This document shows, piece after piece, positions 50,081 through 61,759 of a DNA stretch of 64,000 bases. Within the stretch, counting starts at the first letter, position 1. Each line of letters opens with the position of its first letter. Source of the DNA: Ailurus styani. Taxonomy: Eukaryota > Chordata > Mammalia > Carnivora > Ailuridae. Below the pieces are notes generated by a model, which saw only the letters and a program-made list of their open reading frames with translations, ran no database searches and was not told the DNA's origin. The position numbers were made by a program, and so were the translations under genes. The DNA is taken from positions 348,712 to 412,711 of the forward strand of contig LNAC01000765.1 in NCBI GenBank assembly GCA_002007465.1, read 5' to 3'.

Positions 50081-51250
50081 GGCCAGAGATCTAGGTAAAA
50101 CAGATATAAGTAACTAGCCTGATAAGAGAATTTAAAATAACGGTCCTAAGGATACTCACTGTACTTGAGCAAAGAGTGGATGACATGAGCGAGATGCTTA
50201 ACACAGAAATAAGGCATAACATAGCTATATATGAAGTAAGTCAGTTGGAGAAAGACAAATACCATATGAGAACAAGGATATGTGGAATTTAAGAAAGAAA
50301 ACAGAAGAACATATTGGAAGGGGGGGCGGTGTAGAGGAAAAGAAGCCATAAGTGACTCTTAACGACAGGGAACAAACTTGGGGTTGATGGAGGGAGGTGG
50401 TGGGGGATGAGCTGGATAGGTGATGGTATTAAAGAGAACTTGTGATGAGCACTGGGTATTGTATGTAAGTGATGAATCACTGAATTCTACTCCAGAAACC
50501 AATATTGCACTATATGTTACCTAACAAAATTTAAATTTAAAAAATTTTTAAATTAAATTTAAAAAAAGATAACATGCAGAGATAAAGGGCTCAATAAACA
50601 AAATGAGAAACAAGCTTACTGGAATGAATTAGTAATCTAGGAGACAGAATAATGGAAAGTAATCAAGCTGAAAAAAAAGAAAAAAGAATTATACAAAATG
50701 AGGCTAGAGTTAGGGAACTCAGTGACTCCATCAAACATAATAACATTTGTATTATATCACTCCCAGAAGAAGAGAGAAAAAAGGGAGCAGAAAATATAAT
50801 TGAAGAAATAATGGCTGAAAACTTTCCTAATCTGGGGAAGGAAACAGATAGCCAGATCTGGGAAGCACAAAGAAACACCTACAAAATCAACAAAAGTAGA
50901 CCCACACCAAGACGTATTGTGATTAAATTGGTAAAACATAGTGGGGGGGGGGGGAATTTTAAGTATAAAACAAGACAGTAACTTACATGGGAAAACCCAA
51001 AAAGCTAGCAGGGGATTTTTCAGCAAAAACTTCACAAGTCAGAAGGGAGTGGCATAATATATTCAAAGTGATAAATGGGGAAAAGCTGCAACTAAGAATA
51101 TTCTAACCAGAAAGGTTATCATTCACAATAGAGGAGGGATAAACATTTCCCATACAAGAACTAAAGGAGTTTGTGATCATTAAACCAGCTCTGCAAGAAA
51201 TACTAAAGGGCACTCTGAGTGGAAAGGAGAGACTTTTGGTATAGAGTATA
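50081..51250 (+). pseudogene. L1-l ORF1 remnant
   Basis: The N-terminal coiled-coil part (about 50081-50225) is cut by an L1 3' end and resumes at about 50570. The frame 50652-50981 gives RVRELSDSIKHNNICIISLP and IMAENFPNLGKETDSQIWEA, the RRM region. It then breaks in a G run (50941-50955). The C-terminal region continues to about 51250 with stops. Confidence 0.8.
50226..50567 (+). mobile_element. 5'-truncated L1 3' end, plus strand
   Basis: Starts agtaagtcagttggagaaag (ORF2 end), continues through 3' UTR words (gtgatgagcactgggtattg) to an A/T-rich tail. Flanking words ataacatag and ataacatgc suggest the duplication. Confidence 0.87.
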
Positions 51251-52505
51251 GAAATAGAAAACACAAAAGCAGTAAAAAGGAATGTTTCTGTAGAAAATCA
51301 GTCAAGGAACTCACAAAAAATAATATAAAATATAATAACATACAGCTAAAACATGGGGAGGAGAAGAGTAAAGAATGGGTTCAAACTTATACAACCATCA
51401 ACTTAATATACACTGCTATAACCATAAGAGGTTATATACAAACCTAAAGATAATCATATATCAAAAGCCATTAGTAAACATGGAAAGAATAAAGAGAAAG
51501 AAAATGTATCACTAAAGAAAATCAGCAAACCTTGAAAGAGAAAAAGAGATCAGAGAAAATCTTCAGAAAAAACCACAAAACAAATAATAAAATAACAATA
51601 AATACATATCTACCAATAATTACTTTGAATGTAAATGAACTAAATGCTTGAATCAAAGACTCAGGGTGATATAATGGATAAAAACAACAAGACCCATCTA
51701 TATGGGAGAGTGACTACTTCAGATGTAAAGACACCTGCAGATTGAAAGTGAGGGGATGGAAAAACATCTACCATGCAAATAGATGACAAAAGAAAGTGTG
51801 CAAAGAATACTTATATTCGACGAAATAGACTAAAACAAAGGCTGTAACAAGAGACAAAGAAGGACCCTATATAACACGAAAGAAGATAACACAACAAGAA
51901 TATACAACAATTGTAGATATTTATGCTCCTCACATGAGAGCACCCAAATATATAAAATAGCTAATTTAACAAACAGAAAGTAACTAATTGATAATAATAC
52001 AATAATAGTAGGGGACTTTAACATCCCACTTACATCAATGGATCATCTAAAGAGAAAATTAAGGAAAAAATGGTTTAAATGACATACTGGAAGGTTTGGA
52101 TTTAACAGATATATTCAGAATACTGCATCCTAAAACAACAAAATACACATTCTTTTCAAGTGCACATGGAACATTATCTATAATAAATCGCATACTAGCC
52201 AACAAAACAAACTGCAGCAAATTCAAGAAAGTCAAAATCATACCATGCATCTTTTCTGACCACAATGCTATGAAACTAGAAATCAGCCACAGGAAAAAAG
52301 GTGGAAACACCTAAGATACATGGAGGTTAAATAACATGCTACTAAACAATGAAAGGGTCAGCCAGGAAATCAAAGAAGAAATTTAAAAGTATGTGGAAAC
52401 AAATGAAAATGAAAACACAACAGTCCAAAACCTTTGAAATGTAGCAAGCTGTTCCAAGAGGGGAAGTTTAGCAATACAGGCCTACCTTAAGAAGCAAGAA
52501 AAATC

Positions 52506-52547
52506 TCAAAAACAAAACAAAACAAAACAAAACAAAACAAAAACAAC
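52506..52547. repeat. (AAAAC)n simple repeat
   Basis: Seven or eight AAAAC units within L1-l ORF2. Confidence 0.92.
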
Positions 52548-52692
52548 CTAACCTTACCAAAACTGCAACAAGAAGAAACAGAAAATTTGAACCAACTGAT
52601 AACCAGGAAAGAAACTGAACCATTAATCAAAAATCTCCCAACAAACAAAAGTACAGGGCCAGATGCCTTCACAGGCAAAATCTACCAAGGAT

Positions 52693-52893
52693 TTATTTTT
52701 ATGTTTATTTTTATTTTTATTTTTGTTATTTGCCCCAGGGGTACAGGTCTGTGAATCATCAGGCTTACACCTTTCACAGCACTCAGCATAGCACAAACCC
52801 TCCCCAATGTCCATAACCCATCCACCCTATCCCTACCCTCCCAACCCCCCAGTAACCCTCAGTTTGTTTTGTGAGATTAAGAGTCTCTTATTC
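52693..52893 (-). mobile_element. 5'-truncated young L1 3' end, minus strand
   Basis: A (TTTTTA)n tail side, then gccccaggggtacaggtctg through gagattaagagtctcttat. The flanks share tctaccaag (52682-52690 and 52895-52904). Confidence 0.92.
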
Positions 52894-53187
52894 TACCAAG
52901 CATTTAAAGAAGAATTAATACCAGTTCTTCTCAAACTGTTCCAAAAAAGGAAAAGGAAGGAAAACTTTCAGATTCATTACATGAGGCCAGCATTACCTTG
53001 AGACCAAAACAGGATAAAGATAACATGGAAAAAGAGAAGTACAGGCTAATATCCCTGATGAACATGATGCAAAAATTCTCAACGAAATGCTAGCAAACCC
53101 AATCCAACAATACATTAAAAGACACATGAAAAGATGTTCATCATCACTTACCATAAGAGAAATACAAATCAAAACTACAATAAGTTG

Positions 53188-53384
53188 GGCGCCTGGGTGG
53201 CTCAGTGGGTTAAAGCCTCTGCTTTCGGCCCAGGTCATGATCTCAGGGTCCTGGGATCGAGGCCCGCATCGGGCTCTCTGCTTGGCAGGGAGCCTGCTTC
53301 CCCCCCCTCTCTCTGCCTGCCTCTCTGCCTCCTTGTGATCTCTCTCCCGCTGTGAAATAAATAAATAAAATCTTTAAAAAAAAA
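53188..53384 (+). mobile_element. Can-SINE, plus strand, young form
   Basis: Full-length with a long A tail. A perfect duplication aaaactacaataagtt lies at about 53172-53187 and 53385-53400. In L1-l ORF2. Confidence 0.97.
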
Positions 53385-54174
53385 AAAACTACAATAAGTT
53401 ATCACCTCATACCTGTCAGAATGGCTAAAATCAACAACACAAGAAACAACAGGTTTTGGTGAGGATGTGGAGAAAAAGGAACACTTGTGTACTGTTGGTA
53501 GGAAACAGTATGGAGGTTCCTCAAACAGTTAAAAAATAGAACTGCCCTATGATCCAGGAACTGCACTACCAGGTATTTACCCACTGAATACAAAAACACT
53601 AGTTTAAAGAGTACATGCATCCCTATGTGTATAGCATCATTATTTACAATAGCCAAGACATGGAAGCAGCCTAAATGTCCATCAATAGATGAGTGGATAA
53701 AGAGGATGTGGTATATATAGATATACTGGAGTATTATTTAGCCAGTAAAAGGAATGAAATCTTGCCATTTGCAATGACATGGCTAGAGCTAGAAATTATA
53801 ATAAGTGAAATAAGTCAGTCAGTAAAAGACAAATACCATATGATTTCAGTTATATGTGGAATTTAAGAAACGAAACAAGCAATGCGGCGGGGGTGGGGGG
53901 CAGCAGGGGCAGGCAGAGAGATAAACCAAGAAACAGTACTCTTAATTACAGAGATCAAACTGATGGTAACTAGAGGGGAATAGGGTAGGGCTAGGTTAAA
54001 TCGGTGATGGGGATTAAGGAGTGCACTTGTGATGAGTACCAGGTGATTTATGGAATTGCTGAATCACTACATTGTATGTATGAAACTAATATAACACTGT
54101 ATGTTAACTAACTGTATGTTAACTAACCGGAATTTTAAAAAAATTAACTGGAATTAAAAAAACAAAACAACAAC

Positions 54175-55055
54175 AAAAAAGAGTTACACTTTATCAACAC
54201 TTAAATTTTCCGTTCTTCCAAATGCACCATTAAAAAAATGAAAAGGCAAGCGAGAGAGAAAGATTTTCAATTCCTAAATCTGACAAAGGACTTGTACCCA
54301 GAATATATATACAAACAATGAATAATACAAAGATACAATCCAATAAAACATAGCCAAAACTCTTTAAAAGACACCTCACTAAAAATAAATAAATAAATAA
54401 AATACACCTCACTAAAAGAGCATATACAAATGGCCAATAAACTCATTAAAAGGTACTCAATACTAGGGCACCTGGATGGTACAGTCAGTTGGTAACTCTT
54501 GTTTTCAGCTCAGGTCGTGATCTCAGGATTGTGGGATCAAGCCCCATGCCAGGCTCCACGCACAGCATGGAATCTGCTTGAAATTCTCTCTCTCTCTGCC
54601 CCTCTAGTTTGTGTGCACATACGTGTTCTCTTTCTCTCTCTCAAATAAATCTTAAAAAAAAAAAGATAATATCATGTGGTATCAGGGAAATGCAAATGAA
54701 AGTCATGAGATTCTGCTATACACTCACCAGAAAGGCTAAAATTAAACAGGTGATGACATGAAATGTTGAAGAGAAAGTGGAACACCTGAAACCCTCGTAC
54801 ATTGCTAATGAGAACATAAAATGGTACAATTATACTGGGGAGATCCTTAGTAGTTCCTTAAAATTTAATTATATACCTACTCCATGAGCCAATATTATTA
54901 CTCCAAGGTATTTACTGGAAAGAAATGAAAACATTATGTTTTAAAAAGAATTACATAAGAGTTGTCATTGCAGCTTTATTCAAATAGTAAATATTTGAAA
55001 ACAACCAAAATGTTCATCACAGGAGAATAAATACGCAAATTATGGTATATTCAAA
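54175..55055 (+). mobile_element. L1-k: old LINE-1, middle piece
   Basis: Continues the ORF2 text broken at 48900 (caccattaaaaaaatgaaaa, aatctgacaaaggacttgta). Interrupted by a SINE at 54458-54664 and then by L1-m. Confidence 0.8.
54458..54664 (+). mobile_element. Older Can-SINE, plus strand
   Basis: Head agggcacctggatggtacag, box ggtcgtgatctcaggattgt, CT runs and an A tail. Diverged from the young form; no clear duplication. Confidence 0.88.
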
Positions 55056-55062
55056 CAATGGA

Positions 55063-56134
55063 CAGTCAACAAAACTAAAAGACAACTGACAGAATGGGAG
55101 AAGATATTTGCAAATGACATGTCAGATAAAGGGCTTGTATCCAAAATCTATAAAGAACTTCTCAAACTCAACACCCACAGAACAAATAACCCAGTCAAGA
55201 AATGGGCAGAAGACATGAACAGACATTTCTCCAAAGAAGACATCCAAATGGCCAACAGACACATGAGAAAGTGCTCAACATCACTCGGCATCAGAGAAAT
55301 ACAAATCAAAACCACAGCGAGATACCACCTTACACCAGTCAGAATGGCTAAAATCAACAAGTCAGGAAACGACAGATGTTGGCGAGGTTGCGGAGAAAGG
55401 GGAACCCTCCTACACTGTTGGTGGGAATGCAAACTGGTGCAGCCACTCTGGAAAACAGTATGGAGATTCCTCAAAAAGTTGAAAATGGAGCTACCCTACG
55501 ACCCAGCAATNAACAGGATGGAGGTTCCTCAAAAAGTTGAAAATGGCGCTACCCCACGACCCAGCAATCGCACTATTGGGTATTTACCCTAAAGATGCAA
55601 GGTAGTGATTCTCAGGGGCACATGCACCCGAATGTTTATAGCAGCAATGTCCACAATAGCCAAACTATGGAAAGAACCTAGATGTCCATCAACAGATGAA
55701 TGGATAAAGAAGATGTGGTATATATATACAATGGAATATTATGCAGCTATCAAAAGAAACGAAATCTTGCCATTCGCAACGACATGGATGGAACTAGAGG
55801 GTGTTATGCTAAGCGAAATAAGTCAATCAGAGAAAGACAATTATCATATGATCTCTCTGATATGAGGAACTTGAGGGGCACCATGGGGGTCGTGGGGGGT
55901 AGGGAGGGAAAAATCATGAAACAAGATGGGATCGGGAAGGAGACAAACCATAAGAGACTCTTAATCTCACAAAACAAACTGAGGGTTACTGGGCGGTAGG
56001 AGGGTAGGGATAGGGTGGATGGGTTATGGACATTGGGGAGAGTTTGTGCTATGGTGAGTGCTGTGAAAGGTATAAGCCTGATGATTCACAGACCTGTACC
56101 CCTAAGGCAAATAATAAAAATAAATTTTAAAAAG
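55063..56134 (+). mobile_element. L1-m: young 5'-truncated LINE-1
   Basis: Starts in ORF2 (agtcaacaaaactaaaagac) and runs to the 3' UTR and A tail. The flanks share caatgga at 55056-55062 and 56135-56141. It is very similar to the 3' part of L1-i. The frame at 55119-55592 is a 157-residue ORF2 C-terminal piece ([20 protein letters not shown]) up to and across the single N at 55511. Confidence 0.93.
55511..55511. other. Single-base gap (N) inside a local duplication
   Basis: The roughly 58 bases before the N (tatggagattcctcaaaaag through acgacccagcaat) are nearly repeated right after it (gatggaggttcctcaaaaag through acgacccagcaat). Other L1 copies have this stretch once. Confidence 0.95.
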
Positions 56135-56141
56135 CAATGGA

Positions 56142-56495
56142 ACACTATTCAGCAATATAAGAAATGTACTATTGATAAACACATCATGATGAATCTTCAA
56201 ACCATGCTGAACCAAAAAAAAAAGGAGATGTAAGAAAATACATACTGTATGAATCCATTTATATGAAGTTCAAGAATAAGCAAAACTAATTCACTCTATG
56301 TAGATAGGTTTCAGAAGAGTGGGGAGGATAGAATGACAAAAGACATGAGGGAACTTTCTAGGGTTATGGCAATAATCATTACTGGGGTGTTGGTTAAACA
56401 AGTATACTTGTCAACACTCATCAAACTGTACCCTTATGATTTGTGCAGTTTACTCTATGTAATTATACTCCAATAGTTTTAAAAAGAAAGAGTTT
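56142..56495 (+). mobile_element. L1-k: old LINE-1, right piece (3' end)
   Basis: The end of ORF2 and old 3' UTR (tatgaatccatttatatgaa, gtgttggttaaacaagtata) finish at an A-rich tail near 56495. Confidence 0.78.
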
Positions 56496-57114
56496 ATAAA
56501 CAATACTTAAACTTCTAGGTTGTCCCACACAATGTTGACCATAATGCATTAACTTCTGTGATAAAGTTTCTCTGTTTCTTCAGAAAATGACGTTCTATGT
56601 TTCAAAAGGAAAATGAATGTGGAATATATTAACACAGTCTCCTTTCTCATCCTACTCCCTCCAGGAAGCTCAGTGCAATAGTTGTATTCCATTTCCTTAC
56701 TCTGCCCATCTATTAAGTATTTACTAGAACCATCAGGTACACAGTCCTTAGTGAATATAAAGACTTAAAGACTTCCAAGACATGGTTTCTGCCCTTAAAG
56801 AGCATGCACATTCTCTTTGCCATAACTGCAGAGCTTTCTCTCCCAGTTTTTTCTTCACAGAGATGGAGGCTGCCTCCCAACACACCCTGAGAGCAGAGAA
56901 GCCAAGGTGGTTGATTCCTGCATTCATGAAGGTAGATGTCAGATATTTATACCTGTACTAGTGTGCTCTACTGATGTGAACAGAACAATCTAGGATAATG
57001 AGCTCTCAGTCATGACTACTAGAGTGGAACTATAACAGAGATAAGCCCAAATTGTGGAAAATGAACTCTGGGCATACATGTTTATATTTCTACTACATTT
57101 AAATATGAGCATGC
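56496..57114. other. Unassigned sequence without recognised gene
   Basis: No repeat family, RNA gene or exon recognised. Confidence 0.5.
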
Positions 57115-57178
57115 CTCTCAAGCACTGCTGGTGGGGAATGGAATAGATATTATATTTTTTTCCTGGAAATCAATTTGG

Positions 57179-57179
57179 C

Positions 57180-57223
<44 letters not shown>

Positions 57224-57236
57224 TATATATATAGTT
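57179..57236. repeat. (CA)n then (TA)n microsatellite
   Basis: About 19 CA units followed by gtgtatatatata. Confidence 0.97.
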
Positions 57237-57530
57237 TATAAGAATATCACTTTTTAAATTCTATTGCAAGGGGGCTACCCAAAGGAAATAACCCATGAAG
57301 ATTTACATGTAAGAATACTGAATATAACATATTGCATTAACAAAGAAACTAGAAACACCCATGTCCTACAAAAGGAGAATGGTAACATTTATATAGAAAT
57401 TGAATATTTTTTCAAAGAATATTTAACAACATGGGATGAATTCATGACAGATGGAGCATAACCACAGGATATAAACTGACACACACAGCATAGACTTGTG
57501 CATGTTCTGCCCCATTTTTAAAAGTACATG

Positions 57531-57658
57531 TGATGGGCATTAAGGAGGGCACATGATGTGACGAGCACTGGGTGTTATATGCAACTGATGAATTATTGAA
57601 GACCTCATTTGAAACTAATTATGTACTATATGTTGGCTAATTGAATTTAAATTTTTAA
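57531..57658 (+). mobile_element. 5'-truncated L1 3' end, plus strand
   Basis: About 128 bp of L1 3' UTR (tgatgggcattaaggagggc to an A/T-rich tail). A perfect duplication aaaagtacatg lies at 57520-57530 and 57659-57669. Confidence 0.93.
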
Positions 57659-58060
57659 AAAAGTACATGAAGAGATGTACTACCTAAGAGCAATATATGG
57701 GCCAAAACTGGATCCTGATTCTAAAGATAAACCGAGGGAAAACGTGAGATAATCACTGATTAATTAAATACTGACCATGAGAATATTAAAGAACGATTAT
57801 TAATTTTTAGATACAATAAATATATTATGGTTTTACTTAACAAAGAGATACTTATTGAAATATCTAGATGAGATAGTATTCAACCTGAAATTTGGGTAAA
57901 AAATTCCACTGGGGTGGGAGTGAGGGGATGGCCCTTGAGGTATAGATCAAATAAGACTGGCCAAACTGATGATTGTTGAAGCTAAGTGATAGGTACCATG
58001 GGGGGTCTATTACACATTTTTTCTATGTACATGTTTGACATTTTCCATAATAAAAAATGG

Positions 58061-58205
58061 TGGGGGTTTTTTTAAGATTTTAAGGGTACATAGATTTTTG
58101 GAATATCTGATAGGTGGTGTTCATTACTCTATACCCTAGATCAGTGTTAGATGTATTTTGTATGTTGAATTTTTTCATTAAAATTCTATTTTGAAAGATA
58201 AGTAT
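58061..58205. other. Short unassigned AT-rich sequence
   Basis: No recognised feature; it contains the left duplication of the next SINE at its end. Confidence 0.4.
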
Positions 58206-58223
58206 TGAAAGTGACTAGGAAGA

Positions 58224-58418
58224 GGGGTGCCCCGGTGGCTCAGTTCGTTGAGCATCTGCCTTCGGCTCAGGTCATGATCCCAGGGTCCTGGGCTAGAGCC
58301 CCACATTGGGCTCCTTGCTCGGAGGGGGGCCTGCTTCTCCCTCTCCCTGCTGCTCCCCGTGCTTGTGCTCTCTCTCTCTCCACCAAGTGAATGAATAAAA
58401 TCTTTAAAGAAAAAAAAA
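58224..58418 (+). mobile_element. Can-SINE, plus strand
   Basis: Head gggtgccccggtggctcag and full body to an A tail. A perfect 18-bp duplication tgaaagtgactaggaaga lies at 58206-58223 and 58419-58436. Confidence 0.97.
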
Positions 58419-58436
58419 TGAAAGTGACTAGGAAGA

Positions 58437-58845
58437 AATACACCCTAAATATAACAGCAGTTATCTCAAGTTGAGGAGGTGATACTTTTTACTTTCCTAT
58501 TCATAGTTCCCAGATTTTAAACAATGACCAAAAACTCTATAGTCAGGAAGAAGATGCTTTTTTAAAGAACATGACTATGCCCAGGTTCTGGGAATTCATG
58601 ATACACTCTGCTGAATAATTACATCATCCTTAAGAGCTCTGACTGGGCATGAACAAACAAGGCAAACCCTCTGCTTGCCTGCTGTCCCCTGGGTTGGGGG
58701 CACTGCCTCTCAGGCTGTTCCAGGCAATGTCTAAGTGAGGTCAGTTCACCATCACAAGTTCCTGGCACAGAAGTATTAGGGAGTGTGGGCTTAAGGAGTA
58801 CGGGACTGTACATATTACTTTTTGAAAAGTGGTATTTAAGTTTGT
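58437..58845. other. Unassigned sequence without recognised gene
   Basis: No recognised repeat or exon. Confidence 0.5.
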
Positions 58846-58965
58846 GTTCAAATTCCCATTAGTTAATATACAATGTAGTATTAGTCTCAGGTGTACAATA
58901 TAACACCTTCATACATCACCTGGTGCTCATCACAAGTGAACTGCTTAATCTCCAACAGCTATTAA
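58846..58965 (-). mobile_element. 5'-truncated L1 3' end, minus strand
   Basis: Antisense 3' UTR words: caaattcccattagttaata, tcaggtgtacaatataacac, tggtgctcatcacaagtg. Similar in type to 27847-27985. Confidence 0.85.
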
Positions 58966-59173
58966 GGTGAAGAGTGGTCTTTTCTAGTGCCTCAGAGTTA
59001 AAAAAGTTTTTTAAAGGATTGCTTATTCATTAAGGACTTAATTAAAAGACTGAAAATATAAATAACATATTTTATATTTTTAAATATTTTTGAGGAAAAA
59101 ATAAACTGTCCAACAGAAGTCCAATAAGACCAAGGAGTATTTTGCTTATATCATATGAAAATAAGAATAAATT

Positions 59174-59363
59174 ATTTTTCTAAGATTTTATTTATTTAGA
59201 GAGAGAGAGTGCACGAGCAGAGGGAGGGGCAGAGGGAGAGAGAGAATCCCAAGCAGACTTTGTGCTGAGCACCCACCCCAGACTTGATCCCACAACCCTG
59301 AGAACATGACCCAAGCCAAAATCAAGAGTTGGATGCTTAACCAACTGAGATACCCAGGTGCCT
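59174..59363 (-). mobile_element. Older Can-SINE, minus strand
   Basis: Tail side aagattttatttatttagag, GA block, catgacccaagccaaaatca, and head ending tacccaggtgcc. The flanks share agaataaatt at about 59164-59173 and 59365-59374. Confidence 0.93.
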
Positions 59364-59374
59364 TGAGAATAAAT

Positions 59375-60785
59375 TCTGATTTGCCCTCATGTCTTCGAGT
59401 ATTATCTACACTTATCATAACTCAGTATCAGATTACCAAATAAACTGTGAAGCCCCTCAAGAGAAAAGCCTTAGCCTCTGCAGATGAATTTGTAGGGAAG
59501 CCTACAGGGACCAGGGTAAAATAGATGATCTTCATAATCAGCATGAGCTGGGTTCAAATCCTGGTACCAGGAGTCCCCAGATCAGGTGCATGACTCAGGT
59601 GCACATCAGGTGGACTTCTGTATCACACCTCAGGGGATCCATGCCATCATACATTCCCCTCCCACACTGAACCTGGACTGGCCCTGAGTAAGGTAATAAA
59701 ATGTGGCAAGATTTCTCAGATCAGGCCACAAATATCTACCCAGCTTCCACCATGGTCCTGGAAGTTTGATCTAGGGGAAACTACCCACCATATAAGGGGT
59801 CTGACATCCCTGAGACCACTATAGTGTAAGGAAGCCCAAGTTGGCAACATGTGAAGAGACTACATGGAGAGATGGAGGACGGGAGTAAAGGAGGAAGGGA
59901 CCAAAAGAGAGAGGGGGGGTTCAGCAAGCTGACGGATACAAGATTCTGGGACACCATGGGTATTCTATAAGCCTCCTTTATCTTCTCTTCTTATGGAAAC
60001 AGTATCAGTTAAACCAGGTACACACTGCAGAGCTACTCTCCCACTACTCTCACCATGTTCCTTATCAATGATCTCTCCTCAGGACTAGACAGAGATCAGA
60101 TAGGTGTAGATGTTCAGATCTAGCAGTAACTCTGGCCTCCTTTACTTAGTAGGGCTGCAGATAAATGAGGTTAGCTTTAAGTAAATTGAAGAACGCTCTG
60201 CCATTTCGTCATGGGATATAAGGTTCGGTATTACCCTCTTCACTCCACAGTTACTCACAGCCAGTCAGATAGCATTACTGAGTGTCCACCACATGCATCC
60301 CAAGTGGACAGGAGCTGTGCCCTGCCACAACGAGCCAAGATCCAGGGGAACACAGACAAGTAAACAGGCCATCATCATCCTATAGATCTCAGGGGCAGAA
60401 GGGTGTTGAGGACTAGTGCTAAGGAAACACAGGAGAGAGGCAACTGACCCCATCTGTCAAGGTCCGGAGGGTTTACAGAAGCAGTGGAAACTAACCACAG
60501 ACCAAAGGGCTACAGGGATGAAGACAACATGTACTTGTCTTGTCTCTGGGAGGCACATGTGACTAAGTGTGTGTCTGGAGATGGCTGAAGAGGCAAGAAA
60601 GCACACATATATCCCACAGCAGGGAAAATGCGCCCTTTAGAAATGATGTACAGAAGGCTTAGGGCAGCAGGTGGAACGCCTGAATTACCAGTTTCCACTC
60701 TCACAGGACAACTCATTCACCTCTTGAGTGTCTTAACAGTGTGACTATACCTCTAGGCTGTACTCCTCAGGAAGGAGACTATGAA
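59375..60785. other. Unassigned sequence; possible short MIR
   Basis: Moderate GC, no gene recognised. The phrase gagctgggttcaaatcctgg at about 59546-59566 has a tRNA B-box-like form as in MIR, but the match is too short to be sure. Confidence 0.45.
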
Positions 60786-61531
60786 AAGGATTTTGTTTAT
60801 TATGGTAAATATACGTAACATAAAATTTACCATTTTAAACATTTTTAAGTATGTGATTCTATGACATTAAGTACAGTCACACTGTTGTACAACCATTACC
60901 ACCACTGATCTCGAGAACTTTTTCATCTTCCCAAACAGAAACACTGTACCCATTAAACACTAACTCGCCACACCCTGCTTCCTATGGTCCCCGCGACCTC
61001 CATCCTACTTTAGGTTTCTGTGTCTGTGAATTTGACTAGGTTCCTCATATGAGTGAAATCATAAAGTGTTTGTTCTTTACTGACTGGCTTATTTCACTTA
61101 GCATACTGTCCTCAAGATTGATCTATGTTGTAGATGGTACATCCATCTTTTACCATCCTTTTTAAGGATAAATAACATTCCCTTGAATGTATAAACCATA
61201 ATTTGTTTATCCATTCATCTGTCAATGGATATTTGGGTTGTTCCCACCTTTTGTCTACGCTATGTCCTTTTGTTCCCACTATAAACATGGGTGTACAAAT
61301 ATTTGTTCAACACCCTGCTTTCACTTCTTTTGGGTCTATACCCAGAAGTTGATTGCTGGATCTTATAGTAATTCTATGTTTAATTTTTTGAAGACTCGCC
61401 ATACTGTTTTTCATAGCAATTGTACCATTCTACATTCCCATGAATAGTGCACGAGAGCTCCAATGTTTTGCTTTTTGTTTTGTTTTTAAAATAGCCATTC
61501 TAATGGGTATGAGATGGCATCTTTGGGTTTG
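60786..61531 (-). mobile_element. L1M-type LINE-1 3' end, minus strand
   Basis: Long antisense match to an old mammalian L1 3' UTR and ORF2 end as I recall it: aacataaaatttaccatttt, cattaccaccactgatctc, cccattaaacactaactcgc, catgggtgtacaaatatttg, ctatacccagaagttgattg. Confidence 0.85.
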
Positions 61532-61550
61532 ATGAAATGGATTTTTAAAA

Positions 61551-61740
61551 AATATTTTATTTATTTATTTGACACAGAGAGAGATCAGATCACAAGTAGG
61601 CAGAGACGCAGAGAGAGAGAAGAGGAAGCAGGCTCCCCGCTGACCAGAGAGCCTGATGTGGGCCTCGATCCCAGGACCCTGAGATCATGACCTGAGCCAA
61701 AGGCAGAGGCTTTAACCCACTGAGCCACCCAGGCACCCGC
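61551..61740 (-). mobile_element. Can-SINE, minus strand, young form
   Basis: Full SINE ending gagccacccaggcacccgc. The duplication is atgaaatggatttttaaaa (61532-61550) and atgaaatggattttaaaaa (from 61741). It landed at the end of the L1M piece. Confidence 0.96.
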
Positions 61741-61759
61741 ATGAAATGGATTTTAAAAA

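Larger units (their letters stand above)
51590..53890 (+). pseudogene. L1-l ORF2 remnant with internal deletion
   Basis: The endonuclease starts near 51600 (acatatctaccaataattac). The piece at 52096-52314 gives LTDIFRILHPKTTKYTFFSS and IFSDHNAMKLEISHRK, with the C-terminal SDH endonuclease motif. Partial palm text follows to 53100 (LANPIQQYIK). It then jumps to the C-terminal part (RHMKRCSSS, 53120 onward) and to the end near 53890. Motif A and the catalytic Asp pair are absent. Confidence 0.82.
48905..54165 (+). mobile_element. L1-l: LINE-1 with full 5' end, plus strand
   Basis: A leader beginning gatcggaagatggtggcaga is followed by ORF1 and ORF2 remnants and a 3' UTR ending in an A-rich tail near 54165. 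It lies inside L1-k; the flanks aaaaagtcac and aaagagttac may be the worn duplication. Later insertions are an L1 3' end (50226-50567), another in reverse (52693-52893) and a SINE (53188-53384). ORF2 lacks its middle (junction about 53115). Older than L1-e and L1-i. Confidence 0.87.
57115..58060 (+). mobile_element. Ancient L1M-type LINE-1 3' part
   Basis: Weak L1 text (ctgctggtggggaatggaat; gctacccaaaggaaataacc). It ends in an old 3' UTR (tgttgaagctaagtgatagg, tgacattttccataataaaa). Split by a CA microsatellite and a small L1 3' end. Confidence 0.6.

Noticed and set aside
59546..59566. MIR at gagctgggttcaaatcctgg
   Set aside because: Only about 20 bases resemble MIR; not enough to call an element.
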